From an uncultured Asticcacaulis sp. (lineage in GTDB: Bacteria; Pseudomonadota; Alphaproteobacteria; Caulobacterales; Caulobacteraceae): a DNA stretch of 8,152 nucleotides. Position numbers and translations under genes: made by a program. Under the pieces are notes generated by a model. It ran no database searches and had not been told where the DNA came from. It saw only the letters and a program-made list of their open reading frames with translations. The stretch's first letter is position 1. Each line of letters opens with the position of its first letter. Below, piece after piece: positions 1 through 5,455 of this stretch. Location of the stretch: the NCBI GenBank assembly GCA_946480525.1, contig CAMLLA010000177.1, positions 1 through 8,152 on the forward strand, given 5' to 3'.

Positions 1-70
1 TCTGGGTCGTCACCGTGCCTTCGCCCTGCATGCCATTACCTGCCCAATGGGCCTTTGCCGTACGTAACAT
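1..70 (-). CDS. osmC: OsmC-family peroxiredoxin, N-terminal fragment (runs off the left edge)
   Basis: Only the first 23 codons are present, reading leftward from an ATG at 70. The peptide begins MLRTAKAHWAGNG and continues with QGEGTVTTQ. This matches the N-terminus of OsmC proteins, where a short basic start leads into 'AHW-G' and then 'GKGTVST'. OsmC enzymes are cytoplasmic thiol peroxidases that reduce organic hydroperoxides with a pair of cysteines; those cysteines lie beyond the window. The start is supported by a strong ribosome binding site, AGGAGAG (77-83 on the complement), six bases before the ATG. The gene is divergent from the ABC-F gene at 461 and has a leftward terminator hairpin in its upstream region. 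The family call rests on a short stretch, so the related Ohr or YhfA-like subfamilies are possible, but the AHW...GxGTV pattern favours OsmC proper. Confidence 0.72.
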   Translation of the reverse strand, partial: MLRTAKAHWAGNGMQGEGTVTTQ

Positions 71-139
71 CGGAGACTCTCCTGTTTGGATGAATACAGA
101 CGCTTTTCTAAACTGGTGTGCGCAACTGCACAATTAAAG

Positions 140-145
140 ATTATA
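140..145 (-). promoter_or_regulatory. Candidate -10 box (TATAAT) upstream of osmC
   Basis: On the complement a perfect TATAAT lies directly after the T-run of the leftward terminator and about 70 bases before the osmC start codon. No TTGACA-like -35 hexamer is visible at 16-18 bp, because that position falls within the GC-rich terminator stem. It could be the -10 of an osmC promoter recognised with the help of an activator or an alternative sigma factor, or it could be chance in an AT-rich tract. Confidence 0.22.
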
Positions 146-147
146 CG

Positions 148-182
148 AAAAAAAGCCCCCCGGGATGGACGTCCGGAGGGCC
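148..182 (-). terminator. Rho-independent terminator, leftward
   Basis: Read on the complement, GCCCTCCGGA (172-181) pairs with TCCCGGGGGGC (155-165) around a short loop. The stem has about ten pairs with one G:U and one bulge, and is followed at once by seven T residues (148-154). On the plus strand no T-run follows the stem, so the signal works leftward only. No recognisable leftward gene lies between it and the divergent ABC-F start at 461. It therefore ends either a short untranslated RNA made within this intergenic region or a regulated osmC leader transcript. Confidence 0.7.
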
Positions 183-222
183 AATGAAGATCGCACGGTA
201 GGGATGGGCCGCCGATCATAAG

Positions 223-244
223 GGGCAGCCGGGAGGCGCTGCCC
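223..244 (-). other. Hairpin upstream of the leftward terminator
   Basis: GGGCAGC (223-229) and GCTGCCC (238-244) form a perfect 7-bp GC-rich stem with an 8-base loop. It lies about 40 bases before the terminator hairpin in the leftward direction, with no T-run of its own. Two stable hairpins in tandem, the second a terminator, suit a short structured RNA, but the hairpin could also form in an osmC leader. The strand is assigned only from this association. Confidence 0.4.
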
Positions 245-270
245 AAACTCATGTGTAAAGGTTTAACGCA

Positions 271-387
271 CGGGGCATCGCCTTCCCATGCGATTGAAAA
301 CTTCAAAAAGTCAGGAAAAGATAAACACCGTTATCTGAACTGGCCTTGCCATCTGCGCCGGTAATGCCTAAGTGAAGGCGATCCCCG
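271..387. repeat. Imperfect 14-bp inverted repeat with an 88-base internal segment
   Basis: The left arm CGGGGCATCGCCTTC (271-285) is complementary to the right arm GAAGGCGATCCCCG (374-387) apart from one unpaired C. The enclosed 88 bases contain a smaller inverted repeat AGATAA/TTATCT (319-324 and 331-336). The arms could close a long RNA stem on either strand. No transposase or terminal duplication accompanies them, so this is not recognisably a mobile element. The arms show the structure directly; any function is inference. Confidence 0.4.
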
Positions 388-460
388 ACGAACAGGAGCC
401 CGCATCCATGTAATTTTCTCTCCGAGACACCTTTGCTGTTGCTCTCTTCAGGAAAATTCC

Positions 461-2029
461 ATGCCTGCTATTGTTGTTCGCGACCTGTCGTGGTCGCTCG
501 GGGACGGCCGTGTATTGTTCTCCCATCTCGACCTGACTTTCGGCGCCCATCGCACCGGCGTGATCGGCCGCAACGGCACCGGTAAGTCGACCCTTCTCAA
601 ATTGATCGCCGGCAGCCTGCCCCTGCAAACCGGCGCGATTACCGTCAAGGGGACCGTGGATGTCCTGCGCCAGTCGCATCCCGCCGATGCCACCGTCGCC
701 GACCTTTTCGGCATAACGGAAGGCATCGCCATTTTACAGCGCGCCGAAGCGGGCAAAGCGACGGCGGACGACCTGGTTCGCGCGGACTGGACGCTCGAAG
801 ACCGTCTTAATGAGGCGCTCACACGCATGGCGCTGGATACGGCGCCCGGCACACCGCTCAGCAGGCTGTCCGGCGGGCAGCAGACGCGCGCCGCCCTGGC
901 CGCCCTCACCTTCAACGCCCCCGACGTCCTGCTGCTCGACGAACCGACCAACCACCTCGACCGGCAGGGCCGTCAGGCCGTGCTCGACCTGCTGAAGGGC
1001 TGGCGCAAGGGCGCGGTTGTCGTCAGCCACGACCGCGAACTGCTTGAGGCAATGGACGCGATCGTCGAGCTGACCTCGCTCGGTGCGACATCCTATGGCG
1101 GCAACTGGAGCCATTATCGCGCGCGGAAAGCCGATGAACTTGCGGCCGCCCGGCACGACCTCGAAGACGCCGAAACGCATGCGGCGGATGTGGCTCGGAC
1201 GGCGCAAACAACCGCAGAGCGCAAGGCACGAAAGGACAGTGCCGGACGCCGTAAGGCCGCAAAGGGCGACGCCCCGAAGATCCTGCTGGGCATGATGAAA
1301 AACCGCAGCGAGAACACTTCAGGCGGCAATGCCCGTCTGGCCGAACGGCAACGCATTGAGGCCGAAAACGCCGTCGTCGCGGCGCGACAGAAGATAGAAG
1401 TGCTGGAGCCTTTTACCGTTACCCTGCCCCCGACCGGACTGCCGCCTGGCCGGATCGTCCTGCACCTGGATAGCATAACCGCCGGGCATATCCCGGATCG
1501 GCCCGTCATCCGGGACTTCGATCTGCACGTCACGGGGCCGGAGCGCATCGCGATCACCGGACCAAACGGATCCGGCAAAACCACACTGCTCAGCCTGATT
1601 ACCGGAAGCCTTGCGCCGCAGTTCGGCATGGTCAAGGCGACGGAACACATGGCGCTGCTGGATCAGCAGGTCAGCCTGCTTGATCCGGCGCTCACCATTC
1701 GCGACAATTTTCGCCGCCTGCATTCTGACGCCGGCGAAAACAGCTGCCGGGTGGCGCTGGCGCGCTTCATGTTCCGTGCCGACGCCGCGCTTCAGGCGGT
1801 CGGGACTTTGAGCGGTGGCCAGCGTCTGCGCGCCGGACTGGCCTGCGTTCTGGGCGCTGCCCCACCGTGGCTGCTGTGCCTGGATGAACCGACCAACCAC
1901 CTCGATATGGCTTCGATCGAAGCCGTCGAAGCCGGCCTCAAGGCCTATGATGGCGCACTGATCGTCATCAGCCACGATGAAGCGTTTCTCGACGCCATTG
2001 GCATCACTCGGCGGGTCTCACTTGGCTGA
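461..2029 (+). CDS. ABC-F family ATPase (ribosome-associated, two ABC domains)
   Basis: A 522-residue soluble protein with two ABC ATPase domains and no membrane segment, the hallmark of ABC-F translation factors and ribosome-protection proteins. Domain 1 has Walker A GRNGTGKST (36-44), signature LSGGQ (136-140), Walker B LLLDEPTNHLD (157-167) and the switch histidine H190. Domain 2 has GPNGSGKTT (367-375), LSGGQ (450-454), LCLDEPTNHLD (472-482) and H505. Both catalytic glutamates (E161 and E476) are present, so both sites should be active. The linker at about 210-325 is charged and lysine/arginine-rich, with a conserved-looking PKILLGMMKNR segment (272-282); this is where family members contact P-site tRNA. 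The length is near that of YbiT (about 530) and shorter than Uup or YheS, with no C-terminal coiled-coil extension. The ATG start has AGGA about eight bases upstream. The last 26 bases overlap the end of the convergent kinase gene. The exact ABC-F subgroup, and whether it gives antibiotic resistance, cannot be told from motifs alone. Confidence 0.93.
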   Translation: MPAIVVRDLSWSLGDGRVLFSHLDLTFGAHRTGVIGRNGTGKSTLLKLIAGSLPLQTGAITVKGTVDVLRQSHPADATVADLFGITEGIAILQRAEAGKATADDLVRADWTLEDRLNEALTRMALDTAPGTPLSRLSGGQQTRAALAALTFNAPDVLLLDEPTNHLDRQGRQAVLDLLKGWRKGAVVVSHDRELLEAMDAIVELTSLGATSYGGNWSHYRARKADELAAARHDLEDAETHAADVARTAQTTAERKARKDSAGRRKAAKGDAPKILLGMMKNRSENTSGGNARLAERQRIEAENAVVAARQKIEVLEPFTVTLPPTGLPPGRIVLHLDSITAGHIPDRPVIRDFDLHVTGPERIAITGPNGSGKTTLLSLITGSLAPQFGMVKATEHMALLDQQVSLLDPALTIRDNFRRLHSDAGENSCRVALARFMFRADAALQAVGTLSGGQRLRAGLACVLGAAPPWLLCLDEPTNHLDMASIEAVEAGLKAYDGALIVISHDEAFLDAIGITRRVSLG

Positions 2030-2822
2030 CGACACGCCGTCCGGCATCCAGCCTTAACGTCAAATCCGCCCGGCCCGGCATCTCGCGCAGGATGGCCTGC
2101 GTCAGGCGTTCGTAATGCAGGACAAAGCGCGCGACTTCGCCATCGGTCATGACGCGCGTGCCCGTCCTGCCTTCACGCCTTAGCCTCTCGCGCAGTTCGT
2201 GCTCGGCCTGGGTCCGCCATTCGGTGACAACGGCGAATTCCGGAGCCGCCAGCAGGACCAGCCGGTCCATGCGTCCAAACAGCCGGCGGTACGATCCCTT
2301 CAGCGCGTCATTGACGTAGCGGCGCCACGTACCTTGCCCATCCAATGACGCTTCCAGGTCGTTGACGGGGTCGGACAGTTCATAATCGGCCTGCGGCATC
2401 GCCCCGACGCACCAGCCTTCGAACAGGATCAGATCGGCGCCTTCGATTAACGGCCGTTCGGTGTCCGGCGCCGGCTGGTCGCTGGCCTTGTCGAAGCGGG
2501 GCAGCCGGACCGGCCGTCCAGCCTGCAAGGCATCGAGAACGGCTTCCCCCAGGGCGACATCATGCGTACCGGGAACACCGCGCGTAGCGAACATGGGGCT
2601 GATGCTGTCCGCCAGTCGCGCCCGTGCCTCGCGTGACAGATAAAGATCGTCCAGGGACAGGACGGCGACGCGCACGCCGCGATCTTCGAATTGTTCCGCC
2701 AGATGCCGCGACAGGGTCGACTTGCCGGACCCCTGAGATCCGCAAATGCCGACAACCAGGGGCCTGACATCATTCAGCCAGTCCGCAACCGCTGGCGCTA
2801 CGATCTCAAGCGATGCGGTCAC
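2004..2822 (-). CDS. P-loop kinase, probable D-glycerate 3-kinase (plant/yeast type)
   Basis: A 272-residue protein of the P-loop NTPase kinase group that includes plant D-glycerate 3-kinase and yeast Tda10. It carries Walker A GSQGSGKST (28-36), an SLDDLYL motif (56-62) after the second strand, RGVPGTHD (81-88), LPRFDK (107-112) and a Walker-B-like LILFEGWCVG (131-140). These suit transfer of phosphate from ATP to a small acid. The neighbouring dehydrogenase would supply D-glycerate, so the likely product is 3-phosphoglycerate. A GTG start at 2822 is chosen because GAGGAG lies four bases before it and the P-loop then sits near residue 28, as in the family. The open frame extends upstream to 3005, but that part is the out-of-frame shadow of the dehydrogenase. 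The start overlaps the dehydrogenase end by 17 bp, suggesting translational coupling. Uridine kinase or pantothenate kinase-like proteins share the fold but fit the motifs less well. Confidence 0.82.
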   Translation of the reverse strand: MTASLEIVAPAVADWLNDVRPLVVGICGSQGSGKSTLSRHLAEQFEDRGVRVAVLSLDDLYLSREARARLADSISPMFATRGVPGTHDVALGEAVLDALQAGRPVRLPRFDKASDQPAPDTERPLIEGADLILFEGWCVGAMPQADYELSDPVNDLEASLDGQGTWRRYVNDALKGSYRRLFGRMDRLVLLAAPEFAVVTEWRTQAEHELRERLRREGRTGTRVMTDGEVARFVLHYERLTQAILREMPGRADLTLRLDAGRRVVSQVRPAE

Positions 2823-3777
2823 GCGGCTCCTCACCCCGGAAAAATGCGTCGATATTGGTCGCGGCGCGCATCCCCATCTCGTTACGCGTTTCGATGGTGG
2901 CGCTGCCGAGGTGCGGCAGCAGGACGGCATTGTCGAGGCCCAGAAGGTCCGGATGGACGATGGGCTCCTTTTCATAGACGTCCAGGCCTGCCGCCCAGAT
3001 GACATTGTCCCTCAGCGCCTGCGCCAGATCGGCCTCATGGACGACCGAGCCGCGCGCCGTATTGATCAGGATGGCCGTCGGCTTCATCAGGCCCAGCAGG
3101 CGGGCGTTCACCAGATGGCGCGTTGTCTCACCGCCAGGACAATGCATGGATAATACATCCGATTGCGCCGCCAGTTCATCGAGACCTTCGAAATAGGTGG
3201 CGCCCAGCTCGGCTTCGATATCCGGCGCGGCGCGGCTGCGGCTGGCATAGGCGATTTTCATGGACAGGGCCAGGCTGGCCCGGCGCGCCACGGCCTGTGC
3301 AATGCGGCCAAAGCCGAACAGGCCCAGCGTCTTGCCCTGCAGCGACTGGCCCAGCATGTGCGTCGTGCCCCAGCCCTTCCACCCATGGGCGCGCACCTGG
3401 CGCTCGCCCTCTCCGCCGCGCCGGCTGGTCATCAGCATGAGCAGAAGCGCGATATCGGCCGTCGCATCGGTCAGGACGTCGGGCGTATTAGCAACGACGA
3501 TGCCGGCGGACTTCGCCGCTTCAAGATCGATGTGCTCAAAGCCGACGCCGAAATTGGCAATGACCTTTACGCGCGCGTCCGGCTGGCCGAGGATTTCCGC
3601 ATCCAGCCTATCGGTCACAGTCGGACACAGCCCGTCATAGGCCCGCATCGCGGCCTTCAACTCGTCGCGACTGAGCGGGTGTCCGCTGCGATTGACCGTC
3701 ACGTCATAGCGTTCGGAAATCCAGTGTTCGGCCGCTTCGGGCCATGGGCGGGTCAGGAGAATCTTCGGCTTGCTCAT
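2806..3777 (-). CDS. D-2-hydroxyacid dehydrogenase (glyoxylate/hydroxypyruvate reductase type)
   Basis: A 323-residue cytoplasmic oxidoreductase of the D-isomer-specific 2-hydroxyacid dehydrogenase family. Visible motifs are NFGVGFEHID (75-84) in the substrate domain, the dinucleotide-binding turn LFGFGRIA (153-160) with Ala in place of the last Gly, the catalytic Arg in NTARGS (R242), Glu in DVYEKEP (E271) and His in LPHLGSAT (H289). After the second cofactor strand the sequence reads YASRSRA (177-183), with serine/arginine instead of an acidic residue, which favours NADP(H) over NAD(H). The closest functional types are glyoxylate reductase and hydroxypyruvate reductase, which make glycolate or D-glycerate. 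The following kinase gene overlaps by 17 bp and suits the D-glycerate role. The ATG at 3777 gives the usual start MSKPKILLTR. An in-frame GTG at 3810 would add 11 residues, and neither has a strong ribosome binding site. The gene lies 36 bp after rluA, probably in one transcript. Confidence 0.88.
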   Translation of the reverse strand: MSKPKILLTRPWPEAAEHWISERYDVTVNRSGHPLSRDELKAAMRAYDGLCPTVTDRLDAEILGQPDARVKVIANFGVGFEHIDLEAAKSAGIVVANTPDVLTDATADIALLLMLMTSRRGGEGERQVRAHGWKGWGTTHMLGQSLQGKTLGLFGFGRIAQAVARRASLALSMKIAYASRSRAAPDIEAELGATYFEGLDELAAQSDVLSMHCPGGETTRHLVNARLLGLMKPTAILINTARGSVVHEADLAQALRDNVIWAAGLDVYEKEPIVHPDLLGLDNAVLLPHLGSATIETRNEMGMRAATNIDAFFRGEEPRDRIA

Positions 3778-3813
3778 GCCGCGTTCATAGCCGTCCGAAA
3801 CCGTCCGCACAAT

Positions 3814-4515
3814 TCAGAACGGCAATGGCGACACGAAGAGATGCCGCTCACCAGAAACCGGATGCGGAACCTCAAGCCGTTCGGCATGCAGCAGCAGACG
3901 CGGGCTTTGCGCGATAATATCCGGCGGCGCATAGAGCGCATCGCCAATGATCGGATGGCCCAGGGCCAGCATATGGACGCGCAACTGATGCGACCGGCCA
4001 GTAACCGGCTCCAGCGCCACCCGCGTTGTCTCCCCGCCGCGCGACAGGACCCTGTACCGGGTGAGCGACGGCTTGCCGATCGCATGATCGACCACTTGCC
4101 TGGGACGATTGGGCCAATCGGTGATCAGTGGTAAATCAACTTCACCAATGTCGTCCGTTATGTTTCCCGCGACGACGGCCACATAGGATTTGGCCACGGA
4201 CCGTTCGGCGAAGGCGATCGAAAGCTTGCGATGCGCCTCGGGTCCGCGGGCCATCACCATCACACCTGATGTCGCCATATCCAGGCGGTGCACAATCAAG
4301 GCGTCCGGATATTCGTTCTGGACCCGCCGAATCAGGCAGTCCTCACCGGCCGGTCCCTTGCCGGGCACGCTTAAAAGGCCGTGAGGTTTATCCACAGCCA
4401 TCAAATGTTCATCTATATGGAAAAATCTCAACACCGGCGGACTGGCGCATATATCAGGATCATGCGCAAGGTCCGCCGGCCTCTGAGAGAGGGGCGCCGG
4501 GGTCCCGACGGTCAA
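3814..4515 (-). CDS. rluA: RluA-type pseudouridine synthase (23S rRNA U746 / tRNA U32)
   Basis: A 233-residue enzyme that converts uridine to pseudouridine in RNA. It is very close in pattern to E. coli RluA, which modifies both 23S rRNA position 746 and position 32 of several tRNAs. The catalytic motif HRLDMATSG (76-84) contains the nucleophilic Asp79. Further RluA-like blocks are GLLSVPG (46-52), VDLPLITDWPNRP (125-137), TGRSHQLRVHMLALGHP (171-187) and PRLLLHAERL (205-214). No S4 RNA-binding domain precedes it, as expected for RluA rather than RluC or RluD. The TTG at 4515 is preferred because GGGGAGG lies four bases before it; it gives a 33-residue lead before IDEHLMAVDKP. An in-frame GTG at 4434 would give a shorter N-terminus without so good a binding site. 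It is the first gene of a leftward cluster with the dehydrogenase and kinase, to which it has no obvious functional tie. Confidence 0.92.
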   Translation of the reverse strand: MTVGTPAPLSQRPADLAHDPDICASPPVLRFFHIDEHLMAVDKPHGLLSVPGKGPAGEDCLIRRVQNEYPDALIVHRLDMATSGVMVMARGPEAHRKLSIAFAERSVAKSYVAVVAGNITDDIGEVDLPLITDWPNRPRQVVDHAIGKPSLTRYRVLSRGGETTRVALEPVTGRSHQLRVHMLALGHPIIGDALYAPPDIIAQSPRLLLHAERLEVPHPVSGERHLFVSPLPF

Positions 4516-4563
4516 CAGACCTCCCCGGCGCTCATGCAGGCTCGCACCGCCGCGCGCGTCCTA

Positions 4564-4588
4564 CGATGAGATGACACCGTCCTCATCG
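4564..4588. other. Palindrome in the rluA/fecI divergent region
   Basis: CGATGAG (4564-4570) and CTCATCG (4582-4588) are perfect 7-bp inverted half-sites separated by 11 bases. The element lies about 50 bases before the rluA start and next to the AT-rich tract preceding fecI. It is not followed by a T-run on either strand, so a terminator is unlikely. An operator for a dimeric regulator, or an RNA hairpin in the rluA leader, is possible; neither is proven. Confidence 0.35.
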
Positions 4589-4596
4589 AAACCCCG

Positions 4597-4636
4597 TAAA
4601 AAAAATATTGCGAAAAAATCATCTTTCTGTCGCCCA
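4597..4636 (+). promoter_or_regulatory. Candidate promoter region for fecI (AT tract and GTC motif)
   Basis: Two A-runs (4598-4605 and 4613-4618) are followed by CTGTCGCCC (4628-4636), about 75 bases before the fecI start. FecI-type sigma genes of proteobacteria often have an A/T-rich -35 region and a TGTCG-like -10 region, which would allow autoregulation. The spacing here is ambiguous because either A-run could act as the -35 element. The match is suggestive only. Confidence 0.3.
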
Positions 4637-4704
4637 GGCTTCCGGCGCTTGCCAGTTGCGCTTTCAGATGCGACAAAGCCTTTATCAGGAAACGAAAACC
4701 GATT

Positions 4705-5244
4705 TTGAAACCCGCCGCGCAGACCCAGTTGCTGGAAGCCTATTTCGAGAAGCGCGTGCTTCTCGTGCGCTATTTCACGCGTCTGACGGCTGATCCCGCC
4801 ATGGCTGAGGATATCGTTCAGGATCTTTATGTACGCCTGTCGGGCATGACGTACGAAACACAAATTGGCGATCCGGCAGCTTTCCTGTTCCGAATGGCCC
4901 ACAATATTCACCTCAATCAATTGCGCGCGCTCAGAAATTCCCGCGGCCGGGATGCGGCGTGGCAGGAGTTGAGCGGGCACAGGATCGGTGACGAGACCGC
5001 GGACGATGGCCCTTCGGCGGAGGACCAGGCCCACGGGCGCCAGCTGATGGAAAAGCTGACCGCGGCGCTCAGCGAACTGCCGCAAAAGACGCAGAGCGTT
5101 TTCCGGCTCCATCGCATGGAGGGCCTGACCCAAACAGAGGTCGCCGCGAAAATGGATGTGTCCTTGAGTTCGGTTGAAAAACACCTGGCGACGGCGCTCC
5201 GGCATCTGACGGCGCGGCTGCGGCCACCGGGTGCGGGCACTTGA
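4705..5244 (+). CDS. ECF RNA polymerase sigma factor, FecI type
   Basis: A 179-residue extracytoplasmic-function sigma factor. Sigma region 2 occupies about 8-77, with AEDIVQDLYVRL (34-45) and FLFRMAHNIHLNQLR (60-74), the core-binding and -10 recognition helices. Region 4 occupies about 115-170, with LPQKTQSVFRLHRMEGLTQ (125-143) and the helix-turn-helix TEVAAKMDVSLSSVEKHL (144-161). There is no region 3, and the length is normal for FecI (about 170). It should direct RNA polymerase to the receptor and related uptake genes when released or activated by FecR. The first usable in-frame start is TTG at 4705, with AGGAAACG about 12 bases upstream; this gives MKPAAQTQLLEAYFEKR, the expected start just ahead of region 2. 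It is followed by a FecR gene after an unusual 211-bp repeat-containing gap, and then by a TonB-dependent receptor. Which ligand system it serves is not visible. Confidence 0.92.
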   Translation: MKPAAQTQLLEAYFEKRVLLVRYFTRLTADPAMAEDIVQDLYVRLSGMTYETQIGDPAAFLFRMAHNIHLNQLRALRNSRGRDAAWQELSGHRIGDETADDGPSAEDQAHGRQLMEKLTAALSELPQKTQSVFRLHRMEGLTQTEVAAKMDVSLSSVEKHLATALRHLTARLRPPGAGT

Positions 5245-5251
5245 CGACCAC

Positions 5252-5269
5252 GCACTTCGGCGGAAGTGC
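5252..5269 (+). other. Hairpin just after the fecI stop codon
   Basis: GCACTTC (5252-5258) and GAAGTGC (5263-5269) form a perfect 7-bp stem with a GGCG tetraloop, seven bases after the fecI stop. No T-run follows, so it is not a normal intrinsic terminator. It shares the 11 bases CACTTCGGCGG with the right arm of the palindromic repeats just downstream, and so looks like a diverged or partial first copy of that repeat. It could protect the fecI mRNA end or reduce readthrough into fecR. Confidence 0.5.
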
Positions 5270-5273
5270 CTAG

Positions 5274-5383
5274 TTATCTTGTCGCATTTTCCACGCCGAA
5301 CCGGCGGCCACTTCGGCGGGAAATGGGATTCTTATCTTGTCGCATTTTCCACGCCGAACCGGCGGCCACTTCGGCGGGAAATG
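5274..5383. repeat. Tandem palindromic repeat, two exact 52-bp copies (58-bp period)
   Basis: The block 5274-5325 is repeated without any mismatch at 5332-5383, separated by the six bases GGATTC. Each copy is itself an inverted repeat: the arm CATTTTCCACGCCGAA (5285-5300; 5343-5358) pairs with TTCGGCGGGAAATG (5312-5325; 5370-5383) around the loop CCGGCGGCCAC. That gives about 14 pairs with two small bulges, including a perfect 7-bp CGCCGAA/TTCGGCG core. The short diverged hairpin at 5252-5269 shares part of the right arm. The form resembles intergenic REP-type palindromes that occur many times per genome. It is placed inside the fecI-fecR gap, where it would form strong RNA hairpins between sigma factor and regulator cistrons. 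Neither copy has the direct-repeat/spacer layout of a CRISPR array. Confidence 0.85.
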
Positions 5384-5455
5384 CTCCGGATAACAAAAGT
5401 ACGGGTTACAGGCGTTTGCGGTGTCTTCATTGCAGAAAAGGCGAAACAGAGAACT

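Larger units (their letters stand above)
71..460. other. Intergenic region between osmC and the ABC-F gene
   Basis: These 390 bases between two divergent genes contain no convincing protein gene. They hold, from left to right: the osmC ribosome binding site, an imperfect palindrome TGTGC-N6-GCACA near 117-132, a leftward TATAAT, a leftward intrinsic terminator, a GGGCAGC/GCTGCCC hairpin, a 14-bp inverted repeat spanning 271-387, and a small AGATAA/TTATCT inverted repeat at 319-336. A 13-codon leftward reading frame (368-409) has GGAGAG eight bases before its ATG but no similarity I recognise. On the plus strand, TTGAAA at 294 followed by AGATAA at 319 is a poorly spaced promoter-like pair that could serve the ABC-F gene. 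Confidence 0.6.

Noticed and set aside
10..306. Leftward 98-codon frame across the osmC upstream region
   Set aside because: It starts with TTG without a binding site, runs through the terminator hairpin, and is out of frame with the osmC start it overlaps.
364..375. Three-codon upstream frame (ATG CCT AAG TGA) before the ABC-F gene as a regulatory leader peptide
   Set aside because: No ribosome binding site precedes it and no rightward terminator follows it before the gene, so an attenuation mechanism is not supported.
3163..4134. Long rightward open frame of over 300 codons opposite the dehydrogenase and rluA genes
   Set aside because: It is antisense to two strongly recognisable genes and has no family motifs; such frames are common in GC-rich coding DNA.
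4608..4793. Upstream-starting short frame as an alternative sigma-factor N-terminus (ATG at 4668)
   Set aside because: It is in another frame and does not join the sigma region 2 coding sequence.
5319..5341. GGAAAT followed by GTC in the repeat, resembling an ECF sigma promoter
   Set aside because: The spacer is only 14 bases, shorter than usual for such promoters, and the motif follows from the repeat palindrome itself.
5274..5383. Tandem repeat as a minimal CRISPR array
   Set aside because: There are only two 52-bp copies separated by six bases, each copy is a long palindrome, and there are no cas genes.
5231..5455. In-frame 75-codon upstream extension of the FecR reading frame
   Set aside because: It runs through the palindromic repeats, overlaps the fecI end and shows no FecR similarity; the family N-terminus begins at the ATG at 5456.
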